A stretch of 64,000 bases of DNA from Prevotellaceae bacterium UBA2852 (lineage in GTDB: Bacteria > Bacteroidota > Bacteroidia > Bacteroidales > Bacteroidaceae): assembly GCA_002350855.1 (NCBI GenBank), contig DEFM01000033.1, forward strand, positions 1 through 64,000. The letters are read 5' to 3'. The notes beneath the pieces are model-generated. The model was not told the origin of the DNA. It was given only the letters and a program-made list of their open reading frames with translations, and did not search any database. Of this stretch, positions 8,179 through 16,468 are shown piece by piece; the first letter of the stretch is position 1, and each line of letters opens with the position of its first letter. The position numbers and the translations under genes are program-made.

Positions 8179-11079
8179 ATGAACCAAATGAAACATTTCA
8201 TAAACATAAAGTCTTTCATTATAGCAGCGGTAGGCAGCCTCTGTATGTCCGTTCATTCACAGACTATTGTTGAACTGTCGGGTATATGGGAATTTGCTGT
8301 TGGCAATGACTCAGTATATAACGACCATATCATGCTTCCAGGGTCTATGATGACAGACGAGAAAGGTGATGATGTCAGTCTCTATACCCAGTGGACAGGT
8401 TCGCTCTATGATTCCAGCTTCTATTTCAACCCTTATATGGAGCGTTACCGTAAGGCGGACAATCTGAAATTTCCTTTCTTCCTCACACCAAAGACTCACT
8501 ATGTGGGCAATGCATGGTACAAACGTACATTCTATGCTCCGCAGTCGCTCAAGGGACAGAGACTGATGCTCTTCCTCGAACGCCCTCATATAGAGACCAC
8601 CGTTTTTGTGAACGGTGAGGAGATAGGGCATCAGATGTCGTTGTCCACACCTCATGTCTATGATGTGACCAAGCAGATCCGTGTAGGTGAGAAGAACGAA
8701 ATTGCCATCCGTGTGTACAACGGCATAGAGAATGTGTGTGTGGGACAGGACTCACATAGCGTAACAGACCAGACGCAAGGCAACTGGAACGGAATAGCCG
8801 GACGCATAGAGTTGCAGGCACGTCCAAAGAAACTTAATGTTAAGAGTGTGCGTGTGGTGCCTGACGTGAAGAAACGCCAGGCAAAGGTGTATGTGGAACT
8901 TGAGAACCATTACGACGGAATCCGTTTCTTCCCACGCTACGACTATTACGTTGTGGCAGAAGCCGTTCCTCTCAACGGCTCTCACCACAGAATGGTCATG
9001 GATCGCAAGGAAGCATTGAGCGCACACATGGAAATGACTCTCAATTTCGGTGATTCTATGCTTGCCTGGGATGAGTTCCATCCAGTGGTGTATCAACTTA
9101 CGGTACGAGCAGGTGATGATGTGTACGAAACTCAGTTTGGTATGCGCAACATAGATGTCAGAGGACGTCAGTTCTATCTCAACGACCATCCTATATGGTT
9201 GAGAGGCACAGTGGAGAATTGCAATTTCCCGAATACAGGCTTCCCTCCAACAGAAGAGGATGAGTGGCTGCGCATATTCCGCAAATGCAAGCAATATGGC
9301 TTGAACCATGTGCGTTTCCATTCCTATTGCCCACCAGAAGCCGCTTTTTCAGCAGCTGACATCTGTGGTATGTATCTTCAGGTTGAAGGTCCGTCGTGGC
9401 CAAACCACGGAGTGAAGTTGCGTCGCGGAATGAAGATAGACCAGTATCTTCTGGACGAATCCAAACGCATCATCGATGCCTACGGAAACCATCCTTCGTT
9501 TGTGATGATGGCAGCAGGCAACGAACCAGCCGGCGACTGGGTTGCATACTGCAACGACTGGGTGAAAGAGATGAAGAAATATGACCCAACTAAAGTGTAT
9601 TGCGGAGCCAGTGTCGGAGGCGGATGGGCTTGGGACAACGGCAGCGAGTATCATGTGAAGGGTGGTGCACGAGGATTGGATTGGGACAGGAATCCACCAC
9701 AGTCTGCAGACGATTACTATGCGCAGATAGAGTTCCCTCGCAATTATAAGGATTCACTTCCAAACACATCCCCGATTATCGCACATGAGCAGGGACAGTG
9801 GTGTGCTTTCCCTGACTTCAAGGAAATTCCTCAGTATAGTGGAGTGTACAAGGCTGCCAATTTCGAGATATTCCGTGATATGTTGAGTGACGGAGGCATG
9901 GAAGGTCAGGCAGAGAAATTCCTGATGGCAAGCGGACGTCTGCAGACATTGTGCTATAAATACGAAATTGAACGAAACCTGCGAACTCGTGACTATGCCG
10001 GATTCCAACTGCTCGGACTCAATGACTACAGCGGACAGGGCACTGCTCTTGTCGGTGCTCTCAATGTGTTCTGGCGTGAGAAAGGTTATGTGGATGCAGA
10101 CGAGTGGCGGGAGTTCTGCTCACCTGTAGTTGTGATGGCTCGTTTCCCACGTTTTGTCTATACTCCGTCCGACACTCTCGTCATTCCCGTTGAGGCTTAT
10201 AACGCATACAACGCACGGTTTATGCCGTCAACGACATGCTATATGATAACCACAAGCCAGGGTGACACACTTGTGGCAGATACTTTGTCAACCAAGGCTT
10301 TTCCGCAGGGTAAGAATATAGAACTGGGCAACATCCGATATGCATTGAATGGGATTGACAAACCTGTCAAGTGCACACTTGCTTTCAATGTGGAAAATGT
10401 GGTGGGCAACCACTATGACTTCTGGGTTTATCCAGAATTGCCTGAGGCTAAAGCACAGAAGAGTTCTAAAATGCAAGTCTATATAGCCGATTCGCTTGAT
10501 GATAATGCTTTGAAGGTTCTCAAGAAGGGTGGAACGGTGTTACTTACAGCCGCAGGTCGCATTACATTCGGAAATGACGTAAAGCAACATTATCTGCCAG
10601 TGTTCTGGAATACAAGCTGGTTTAAGATGCGTCCGCCCCACACCACAGGTGCATCAATTGATAAATCCCATCCTCTGTTCAAGGATTTTCCGACCGATGA
10701 CTGGTCAAACCTCAACTGGTGGGAGCTCCTCAACCGTGCCCAGGTCATTAACCTCAGTCAGATGCCAGCAGATTATCAGTCGCCTATCCAACCTATCGAT
10801 ACTTGGCATGTGAGCCGTAAGTTGGGAATGATGCTCGAAGCACAGGTGCTGAAAGGTCGTCTGCTGCTCACGACTATGGACATTACCAATGACCTCGACA
10901 AGAGACTCGTGGCACGTCAAATGCGTTATGCCATACTGAAATATATGCAGAGTGATGACTTCCGTCCATCTCTTCAGCTTACAGTGGAGCAGATCCGGAA
11001 ACTGTATACTGACACTGCACCTGCAGTTGATATGTTTACCAATGACTCACCCGATGAACTTAAACCGAAAATCAAGTAA
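8179..11079 (+). CDS. GH2-family glycoside hydrolase (beta-galactosidase or related)
   Basis: A 966-residue exported protein with a signal peptide ending near residue 27 (VHSQ). It has an N-terminal GH2 sugar-binding jelly roll (about 35-215, 'WYKRTF', 'VFVNGEEIGH'), an immunoglobulin-like domain (about 220-335) and a TIM-barrel catalytic domain (about 340-620). E449 in 'AAGNEPAGDW' is the expected acid/base and E537 in 'AHEQGQW' the nucleophile. The C-terminal third is beta-rich and accessory. The family covers beta-galactosidases, glucuronidases, galacturonidases and arabinosidases; the pectin-directed context favours galactose or galacturonic-acid linkages, but substrate cannot be read from sequence. 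The next gene starts five bases after the stop. Confidence 0.82.
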   Translation: MNQMKHFINIKSFIIAAVGSLCMSVHSQTIVELSGIWEFAVGNDSVYNDHIMLPGSMMTDEKGDDVSLYTQWTGSLYDSSFYFNPYMERYRKADNLKFPFFLTPKTHYVGNAWYKRTFYAPQSLKGQRLMLFLERPHIETTVFVNGEEIGHQMSLSTPHVYDVTKQIRVGEKNEIAIRVYNGIENVCVGQDSHSVTDQTQGNWNGIAGRIELQARPKKLNVKSVRVVPDVKKRQAKVYVELENHYDGIRFFPRYDYYVVAEAVPLNGSHHRMVMDRKEALSAHMEMTLNFGDSMLAWDEFHPVVYQLTVRAGDDVYETQFGMRNIDVRGRQFYLNDHPIWLRGTVENCNFPNTGFPPTEEDEWLRIFRKCKQYGLNHVRFHSYCPPEAAFSAADICGMYLQVEGPSWPNHGVKLRRGMKIDQYLLDESKRIIDAYGNHPSFVMMAAGNEPAGDWVAYCNDWVKEMKKYDPTKVYCGASVGGGWAWDNGSEYHVKGGARGLDWDRNPPQSADDYYAQIEFPRNYKDSLPNTSPIIAHEQGQWCAFPDFKEIPQYSGVYKAANFEIFRDMLSDGGMEGQAEKFLMASGRLQTLCYKYEIERNLRTRDYAGFQLLGLNDYSGQGTALVGALNVFWREKGYVDADEWREFCSPVVVMARFPRFVYTPSDTLVIPVEAYNAYNARFMPSTTCYMITTSQGDTLVADTLSTKAFPQGKNIELGNIRYALNGIDKPVKCTLAFNVENVVGNHYDFWVYPELPEAKAQKSSKMQVYIADSLDDNALKVLKKGGTVLLTAAGRITFGNDVKQHYLPVFWNTSWFKMRPPHTTGASIDKSHPLFKDFPTDDWSNLNWWELLNRAQVINLSQMPADYQSPIQPIDTWHVSRKLGMMLEAQVLKGRLLLTTMDITNDLDKRLVARQMRYAILKYMQSDDFRPSLQLTVEQIRKLYTDTAPAVDMFTNDSPDELKPKIK

Positions 11080-11084
11080 CTATT

Positions 11085-12791
11085 ATGAAAAGGTACTTTT
11101 TTATATTATTTGTTTTAATTTCTCCCGTTGCAAGCATCTTTGCTCAGGATAATCTTCAGGGAAATGAAGATGTGAACGGCGTGCGCGATGTTACGCTTGA
11201 CTCTCTTGCCAAAGCTAATCAGGTGCGTCCTGTGAGCGGTAGCAGCAGGAAAGGTGACAACCCTGTGCTTTTCCTCGTAGGCAACAGCACCATGCGCAAC
11301 GGTACTCTTGGCAATGGTAACAACGGACAGTGGGGCTGGGGATATTTTGCCCACAACTTCTTTGACGAGAATAAAGTTACGGTAGAGAACCATGCTCTTG
11401 GCGGAACATCCCCACGCACATTCTACCGCCATCTCTGGGCAGATGTGCTGAAAGGCGTGAAGAGCGGCGACTATGTAGTGCTGGAACTTGGTCATAACGA
11501 CAACGGACCTTTGGCAGAGGGACGAGCACGTGCCAGCTACAAGGGACTTGACGGCAATTCCCCCTTGTCCGACGATTCAGTGGTGGTGACAATCAAGGAA
11601 ACAGGAGTGCAGGAGACAGTTTACACATTCGGAGGATATATCCGTCGTTTCGTGAACGAAATCCGTAGCCGTGGAGCACAACCAATCTTGCTTACCCTCA
11701 CTCCCCGCAATGCGTACATGGAGGATGATACAACTAAGATTGACCGCAAACTCACTACCTTCACTCCCTGGATTAAGTCGCTTGCCGAGGAACTGTCATT
11801 GCCATGCATTGACCTCAATGATATATCTGCAACGAAACTTGAGAAATACGGACGTTGGAAAGCCGATTACCATTTTTTCGGAGACAAGATTCATTCTTCA
11901 GAGTTCGGAGCGAAGATGAACGCTGCTTCGTTTGCAGAAGGATTGGAACAATGCTCTCATCCCTCTATGGCAACGCTTAAATCATATCTGCTGCAGGATA
12001 TGCTTCATCCCAAAAGCCTGAAACCAGAAGGTATGCCTGACAGTCTGTTGGTAACAACCTGTCTGCATCAGGCTAAGCCTTGGAAGAAGAAACGTCGCCC
12101 TGCAGTTTTCCTCACAGGAGACTCTACCGTCAAGAACAATGATGATGACGAAGATGGTATGTGGGGATGGGGTAGTCAGGCTTACACGGTGTTCGACATC
12201 ACCAAGTGTGATGTTATCAATGCAGCAAAAGCAGGACGAAGCACTCGCACCTATCTGCAGGAAAACCGCTGGGATGCCGTTTACCATTCCATTGAACCAG
12301 GCGATTATGTGCTGATTCAGTTTGGCCACAACGACATAGGTCCTATCGACAAACAAAAGGAACGTGGTGTGATTGCTTCAGCACAGGACACCTGTCATGT
12401 GTATAAGATGGAGTCTAATAATCAGTATCAGGTTATTTATTCTTTTGGCTGGTATCTGAAGAAATTCATTCAGGATGTCCGTGAGAAAGGCGGAACACCA
12501 ATCCTGGTTTCACTTACCCCTCGCAATGAATGGCCTAACGGAAAGGTGGAACGTCGTAATGACACTTACGGAAAATGGTATCGCCAGGTGGCAGAGGAAA
12601 CCGGTTGTGACTTCCTTGACCTTCACAATATCACTGCCGATGCTCTTGACAAGATGGGCAAGGAAAAAGCAGCAGCAATGTTCAACCACGACCATACCCA
12701 TACTTCACTTGCTGGAGCAAAACTCAATGCTGCAAGTGTGGCAAAAGGTCTGAAGAAAATGAAACATCCACTTAGAAAACTTTTGAAATAA
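11085..12791 (+). CDS. Tandem-domain rhamnogalacturonan acetylesterase (CE12, SGNH hydrolase)
   Basis: A 568-residue exported protein with two SGNH esterase domains of the rhamnogalacturonan acetylesterase type, which would remove acetyl groups blocking lyase and glycosidase action on pectin. The signal peptide is residues 1-20 (IFAQ). Domain 1 carries block I as 'GNSTMRNG' (G66-N67-S68), with Asn in place of the usual Asp. Domain 2 has the canonical 'GDSTVKN' (G345-D346-S347). Both domains have 'GHND' blocks and a D-x-x-H ending ('DKIHSSEFGA' and 'DHTHTSLAGA'), so both active sites look complete. It is five bases downstream of the GH2 gene and three bases upstream of the next, in an evident operon. 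Confidence 0.85.
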   Translation: MKRYFFILFVLISPVASIFAQDNLQGNEDVNGVRDVTLDSLAKANQVRPVSGSSRKGDNPVLFLVGNSTMRNGTLGNGNNGQWGWGYFAHNFFDENKVTVENHALGGTSPRTFYRHLWADVLKGVKSGDYVVLELGHNDNGPLAEGRARASYKGLDGNSPLSDDSVVVTIKETGVQETVYTFGGYIRRFVNEIRSRGAQPILLTLTPRNAYMEDDTTKIDRKLTTFTPWIKSLAEELSLPCIDLNDISATKLEKYGRWKADYHFFGDKIHSSEFGAKMNAASFAEGLEQCSHPSMATLKSYLLQDMLHPKSLKPEGMPDSLLVTTCLHQAKPWKKKRRPAVFLTGDSTVKNNDDDEDGMWGWGSQAYTVFDITKCDVINAAKAGRSTRTYLQENRWDAVYHSIEPGDYVLIQFGHNDIGPIDKQKERGVIASAQDTCHVYKMESNNQYQVIYSFGWYLKKFIQDVREKGGTPILVSLTPRNEWPNGKVERRNDTYGKWYRQVAEETGCDFLDLHNITADALDKMGKEKAAAMFNHDHTHTSLAGAKLNAASVAKGLKKMKHPLRKLLK

Positions 12792-12793
12792 TT

Positions 12794-13456
12794 ATGAAAA
12801 GATTCTTGTTTTTGCCAATTATGGCAGTGATGTTCTGCATTAACACAAATCTATTTGCACAGAACAAAGAAGAAGGTGATGACTACATGGAGGAAATCAA
12901 CTATCCTGTGAAGTTCTCTGGAGCACAGCCTAATATCGTAGACTTTGTGAACGCATTTCTCAACATTGAAGGAGTATGCGAAGGTTTCCAGGCTATTCGT
13001 GAGGCTATGGAACAATACAATAAAGGACAGAAAGTGGCAAGGGGTGTGTTGACTGTTGACAAAAAGAACGGATACCTAAGCCATACAGTGGATTGGGGAG
13101 CAGAAGATGAGGAAGACCCTACACCTCATGTCTCCACAGTTGAAGCTTGTTACTGGAACTGCAAGGACGGTAAGCACAAGTTGTTTGCAGTCAATCTTAA
13201 CAGCAAGTACGGTAATTCATACATCTGTACGGAAGTAACCGGCGTTTCATTCCTACTTTACAACAATCAGACACGAACAATGGTGTGGAAAAGTCCATGC
13301 GACTTTGGTATAGATGTAGAATACGGAGAAGATAGCTGGCCTGTATTCTTCCTTCCTCAGACAGGCAAGGACATTAAAGTGGAAATGATGAACAACGAAG
13401 CACCTACTGCTCCACGCCGTACCTTCACCTTCTCTTGGAACGGTCAAGGCTTTTAA
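12794..13456 (+). CDS. Small secreted protein at the end of the glycan operon, function unknown
   Basis: A 220-residue protein with a signal peptide (residues 1-22, NLFAQ). I recognise no family. The mature part begins with an acidic segment, then a helix ('VDFVNAFLNIEGVCEGFQAIREAMEQY') and a beta-rich C-terminal half with four Cys residues. It starts three bases after the CE12 esterase gene, so it is translated from the same mRNA and probably serves the same pathway, for example as a binding or structural protein. Confidence 0.6.
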   Translation: MKRFLFLPIMAVMFCINTNLFAQNKEEGDDYMEEINYPVKFSGAQPNIVDFVNAFLNIEGVCEGFQAIREAMEQYNKGQKVARGVLTVDKKNGYLSHTVDWGAEDEEDPTPHVSTVEACYWNCKDGKHKLFAVNLNSKYGNSYICTEVTGVSFLLYNNQTRTMVWKSPCDFGIDVEYGEDSWPVFFLPQTGKDIKVEMMNNEAPTAPRRTFTFSWNGQGF

Positions 13457-13485
13457 TAATAATATAGTAATTCTCCGATACTATC

Positions 13486-13531
13486 GTTAACCGTTAATCA
13501 TTAACCGTTAAACGATAAACATTAAACATTC
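13486..13531 (+). repeat. Degenerate heptad array in the rarA leader
   Basis: Six successive 7-mers of the form (G/A)TTAA(C/T)C or close variants run from 13486 to 13527 and end one to five bases before the rarA ATG. Similar 7- or 8-mer arrays precede other genes in this window. Confidence 0.65.
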
Positions 13532-13532
13532 A

Positions 13533-14813
13533 ATGCAGCCATTAGCAGAGCGGATGCGTCCGCATACATTAGATGAATATATAGGTCAGCAACACCTGGT
13601 TGGCGAAGGTTGTGTGCTGCGACGCATGATCGAGACGCGTCGCGTCAGTTCGTTTATCCTCTGGGGACCTCCAGGAGTTGGAAAAACAACACTGGCAAAC
13701 ATCATAGCCCATACGCTGGAAGTGCCGTTCTATACACTCAGTGCTGTGACGAGTGGGGTGAAGGATGTGCGAGAAGTGATTGACAAGGCTCGTAGCCATG
13801 CCGGACTGTTTGCATCCAAGGGTAATCCAATACTATTCATCGACGAAATACACCGTTTCTCCAAATCACAGCAGGATTCACTGCTCGGTGCGGTAGAGCA
13901 GGGGATTGTCACCCTCATTGGCGCAACAACCGAGAACCCTTCTTTTGAGGTAATCCGCCCTCTACTGAGCCGTTGCCAGGTTTATGTTCTGAAAAGTCTT
14001 GAGAAGGATGACCTTCTGGCATTGCTCAACCGTGCTTTGACTCAGGATGCAGTTCTGAAGGAACGGAAGATTGAACTGCGTGAGACAGGAGCAATGCTTC
14101 GTCAGAGCGGTGGGGATGCACGAAAATTGCTCAACGTGCTTGAAATGGTTACACAATCTGTGCAAGGAGATATAGTTGTTACAGACGAACTGGTACTGAA
14201 TACAATTCAGCAGAATCCCCTGGCTTACGATAAAGATGGTGAGATGCACTATGATGTCATTTCCGCTTTCATCAAGAGTATACGCGGAAGTAGTCCCGAT
14301 GCAGCGCTCTACTATCTTGCTCGAATGATTGAGGCTGGCGAAGATCCGGTATTCATTGCCCGCAGATTGGTTATCAGTGCAAGCGAGGATGTTGGTCTTG
14401 CCAATCCAAATGCCTTGCTTCTTGCCAATGCCTGCTTCGATGCAGTCTCTAAAATTGGTATGCCGGAAGGACGTATTCCTCTTGCTGAGGCAACGGTATA
14501 TCTTGCTGCCAGTCCTAAGAGTAACAGTGCCTACCTTGGCATTGACTCTGCCCTTGATTATGTGCGGCAGACTGGTAATCTTCCTGTCCCTCTTCATTTG
14601 CGTAATGCACCTACGTCACTGATGAAGGAACTGGGTTACAGTGACGGCTATAAGTACTCGCATGACTATCCTGATCATTTTGTACGTCAGCAGTTCCTGC
14701 CCGACGAAGCAAATGGTCAGCATTTCTGGAATCCGCAGCCACATACACCGCAGGAAGCCAAACTTGCTGAACGTATGCAGCAGTGTTGGGGAGAGAGGGG
14801 TGAGAAAGAATAA
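13533..14813 (+). CDS. rarA: Replication-associated recombination ATPase RarA (MgsA)
   Basis: A 426-residue cytoplasmic AAA+ ATPase related to clamp loaders, acting at stalled replication forks. The Walker A motif is GPPGVGKT at residues 45-52; Walker B is 'LFIDEIHRFSK'; sensor residues follow ('GATTENPSF', 'LLSRCQ'). The C-terminal 'SIRGSSPDAALYYLARMI' and 'ASEDVGLA' motifs are diagnostic for RarA. Length is normal. The start at 13533 sits directly behind the heptad array. It is monocistronic, ending in a bidirectional terminator whose left arm begins at the stop codon. Confidence 0.95.
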   Translation: MQPLAERMRPHTLDEYIGQQHLVGEGCVLRRMIETRRVSSFILWGPPGVGKTTLANIIAHTLEVPFYTLSAVTSGVKDVREVIDKARSHAGLFASKGNPILFIDEIHRFSKSQQDSLLGAVEQGIVTLIGATTENPSFEVIRPLLSRCQVYVLKSLEKDDLLALLNRALTQDAVLKERKIELRETGAMLRQSGGDARKLLNVLEMVTQSVQGDIVVTDELVLNTIQQNPLAYDKDGEMHYDVISAFIKSIRGSSPDAALYYLARMIEAGEDPVFIARRLVISASEDVGLANPNALLLANACFDAVSKIGMPEGRIPLAEATVYLAASPKSNSAYLGIDSALDYVRQTGNLPVPLHLRNAPTSLMKELGYSDGYKYSHDYPDHFVRQQFLPDEANGQHFWNPQPHTPQEAKLAERMQQCWGERGEKE

Positions 14814-14850
14814 AACAAAAAAGAGGGCACACACCCTCTTTTTTTGTTTT
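14813..14850. terminator. Bidirectional intrinsic terminator
   Basis: AGAGGG pairs with CCCTCT (centre near 14830), extended by an A-rich left flank and a T-rich right flank. It can serve rarA on the plus strand and the 59-aa gene on the minus strand. Confidence 0.85.
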
Positions 14851-14873
14851 ATAATAATTGGATTAATTCAAAA

Positions 14874-15053
14874 CTAAAAGTCTTCTTCTCCTTCAAAGTC
14901 GTTACGCTTACCAGCTCTGGCCCAAGAGTTGCTTGAACCTCCATAGGTTATACCTGTAGTATTAGAACTAACACTATTTACACTTTGTTGGAGAAGTGTA
15001 GTAGGTTGTATCTGTACGACAGAAATTGAAGGTTTTTGATATTGTTCTTTCAT
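14874..15053 (-). CDS. Conserved-looking 59-residue small protein
   Basis: An ATG at 15053 opens a 59-codon frame ending in TAG at 14874-14876. The product begins MKEQYQKPSISVVQIQPTTL and ends in an acidic tail (RNDFEGEEDF). It contains a Ser/Asn/Thr-rich centre with GGSSNSWARAG. The layout (basic 'YxKPxIxVVxI' start, Q/S-rich middle, acidic end) resembles small proteins common in Prevotella genomes, whose function is unknown. It has its own promoter (15098-15127) and shares the rarA terminator. It has no signal peptide or membrane segment. Confidence 0.7.
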   Translation of the reverse strand: MKEQYQKPSISVVQIQPTTLLQQSVNSVSSNTTGITYGGSSNSWARAGKRNDFEGEEDF

Positions 15054-15097
15054 TGTCTTAAGTTTTTAATATGTGCTTGTTATTTCGTATTTGGTGG

Positions 15098-15127
15098 CAA
15101 AGTTATAAAAAAATAATTGTTACCAAA
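15098..15127 (-). promoter_or_regulatory. Promoter of the 59-aa gene
   Basis: On the minus strand TTTG (15124-15127) and TAACTTTG (15098-15105) are separated by 18 nt. Transcription would begin near 15091, giving a leader of about 38 nt. Confidence 0.65.
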
Positions 15128-15130
15128 GAT

Positions 15131-15186
15131 TTTTTTTATAAAAAAAATAAAAAAGGTTGGCTATGAATTTCTTCACAGTCAACCTT
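15131..15186 (-). terminator. Terminator of the ferredoxin gene
   Basis: On the minus strand AAGGTTG (15180-15186 region) pairs with CAACCTT (15153-15159 region) through a stem with two mismatches, followed by a long T-rich run (15131-15152). Confidence 0.75.
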
Positions 15187-15209
15187 GTTCGTTAGTTGTT
15201 GTGTTGCAA

Positions 15210-15383
15210 TTATGCACCTGGAGCGATAGCACCTGAAGGGCATGCATCAGCACAAGTACCGCAGTCAACACAAGTGTCAGCGTCGATGATATACTTGCTG
15301 TCACCAGCAGAGATTGCTCCTGCAGGGCATTCGCCTTCGCATGTGCCACACATAACACAATCGTCACTAATTACGTAAGCCAT
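15210..15383 (-). CDS. 2[4Fe-4S] ferredoxin
   Basis: A 57-residue clostridial-type ferredoxin that carries electrons for anaerobic redox enzymes. It begins MAYVISDDCVMCGTC and has two Cys-x2-Cys-x2-Cys-x3-Cys-Pro clusters: C9, C12, C15, C19 and C38, C41, C44, C48. Length and cysteine spacing are canonical. It is a single-gene transcript with its own promoter at 15454-15483 and terminator at 15131-15186. A 7-bp perfect inverted repeat (15428-15445) lies at the predicted transcription start. Confidence 0.95.
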   Translation of the reverse strand: MAYVISDDCVMCGTCEGECPAGAISAGDSKYIIDADTCVDCGTCADACPSGAIAPGA

Positions 15384-15427
15384 AGTCTTTTTTGTTTTTA
15401 TACGTGAATAATATTATTTGCTTTCTT

Positions 15428-15445
15428 ATACCTAAAAATAGGTAT
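15428..15445. promoter_or_regulatory. Inverted repeat at the ferredoxin transcription start (candidate operator)
   Basis: ATACCTA at 15428-15434 and TAGGTAT at 15439-15445 form a perfect inverted repeat with four A residues between. It begins directly after the predicted transcription start of the ferredoxin gene (near 15447), a position typical of repressor operators; it could also fold in the mRNA leader. Confidence 0.5.
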
Positions 15446-15453
15446 TGCAAGGG

Positions 15454-15483
15454 CAAAGTTACAACATTTCATTTAATCGCAAA
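15454..15483 (-). promoter_or_regulatory. Promoter of the ferredoxin gene
   Basis: On the minus strand TTTG (15480-15483) and TAACTTTG (15454-15461) are separated by 18 nt. The divergent PorT-like gene must therefore start further right than its longest frame (15445). Confidence 0.7.
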
Positions 15484-15579
15484 CATATTTTCTTAAAAAA
15501 ATGCAAAGAAGGCTGGTTTTTTGTATGGAAAGCAATAAAAAAGCACAGGTTACGTTTTATTTACAAAAGGAAATGGTTA

Positions 15580-16356
15580 ATGTCAACTAAGACTTTATTT
15601 ATAAACACGGTGAAATTCAATCGTGCCGGACTGACTGTCTGGCATCGTTTTTTGTGTGTTTGTATGTTAGTTGCATTGCAGTCTGTCTTTGTCCCTGACG
15701 TGTCTATGGCTCAGAAACGTAAGGTTCAGTACCGTCCATACATTGATCAGCGACGTCTCCACTATGGATTTCTTGCTGGTGTGCACTTGCAGGATTTGGA
15801 GTTCCAGAACAATGGACTTCGTGATGAGGAAGGAAATGAATGGTATGCTGAGACCCCTAACTATGAACCTGGATTCAGCGTTGGTGTGCTCGGAGAATTG
15901 CGTCTTACCAACAATCTGGCATTAAGGGCTGTTCCAACTATGCACTTTGGAACAAAGAATGTCACTTTCCGCAATAACCTAAACAACGAGCGTGTGTACC
16001 AGACTATAAAATCAACTTATATCAGCGTGCCTATAGATTTGAAGTTCAGCGCAGAGCGTTTCAACAACTATCGACCATATATGGTTGCAGGTGTTAATCC
16101 TATGTATGACCTTACTGTGAAGAAAGGCAAAAATCTGTTGCTAAAGAACTTCGACTGTTATTTGGAAGTAGGATTCGGTTGTGACTTCTACCTGCCTTTC
16201 TTTAAGTTTATCCCTGAAATCAAATTTGCCTACGGACTGAGTAATGTGATTGATAAGACACGTCACGACTTGACTAATCCTCAGCAGCTTATCTACACCC
16301 ATTCCATAGATAAGGGCACCTCAAAGATGATTATCCTCAGTTTGTATTTTGAATGA
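15580..16356 (+). CDS. PorT-family outer-membrane protein (type IX secretion-linked)
   Basis: Starting at ATG 15580 this is a 258-residue protein with an N-terminal hydrophobic signal (about residues 22-42) ending near 'VSMAQ', followed by a beta-barrel. The segment 'LHYGFLAGVHLQDLEF', the central 'STYISVPIDLKFSAERFNNYRPYMVAGVNP' type strands and the aromatic C-terminus (ILSLYFE) fit the PorT family. PorT is required for type IX secretion in Porphyromonas gingivalis. The presence of several proteins with type IX tails in this window supports this. The frame extends upstream to 15445 but would overlap the ferredoxin promoter, so I prefer 15580, which follows an AAAAGGAAA ribosome-binding-like sequence. 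Confidence 0.75.
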   Translation: MSTKTLFINTVKFNRAGLTVWHRFLCVCMLVALQSVFVPDVSMAQKRKVQYRPYIDQRRLHYGFLAGVHLQDLEFQNNGLRDEEGNEWYAETPNYEPGFSVGVLGELRLTNNLALRAVPTMHFGTKNVTFRNNLNNERVYQTIKSTYISVPIDLKFSAERFNNYRPYMVAGVNPMYDLTVKKGKNLLLKNFDCYLEVGFGCDFYLPFFKFIPEIKFAYGLSNVIDKTRHDLTNPQQLIYTHSIDKGTSKMIILSLYFE

Positions 16357-16390
16357 GCTTTGTCATTGGTTTCTCTGATAGGTGAGAAAG

Positions 16391-16422
16391 ATTCTTTATT
16401 CTTCATTTTTCATTGTTCATTT
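16391..16422 (-). repeat. Solo copy of the AATGAAG heptad repeat
   Basis: Read on the minus strand, it begins AAATGAACAATG and continues as AATGAAA, AATGAAG units, a diverged copy of the 34-bp repeat that bounds the cassette at 39362-39889. It lies just before the GT2 promoter. Confidence 0.65.
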
Positions 16423-16429
16423 ATTTTAG

Positions 16430-16437
16430 TATCTTTG
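16430..16437 (+). promoter_or_regulatory. -7 box of the GT2 gene
   Basis: TATCTTTG matches TAnnTTTG exactly; no good TTTG lies about 20 nt upstream, where the heptad repeat is found. Transcription would begin near 16444, 25 nt before the TTG start. Confidence 0.5.
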
Positions 16438-16468
16438 CATTTGATTATAAAGAAATAAATGTAAGACA

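Noticed and set aside
15179..15378. Frames of 60-62 codons overlapping the ferredoxin gene on both strands
   Set aside because: They arise from the repetitive Cys/Gly/Ala codons of the ferredoxin, which has a canonical two-cluster sequence in another frame.
15445..15579. Extended N-terminus of the PorT-like frame
   Set aside because: It covers the ferredoxin promoter and is basic and unlike a signal peptide; the ATG at 15580 follows a better ribosome-binding region and precedes a hydrophobic signal.
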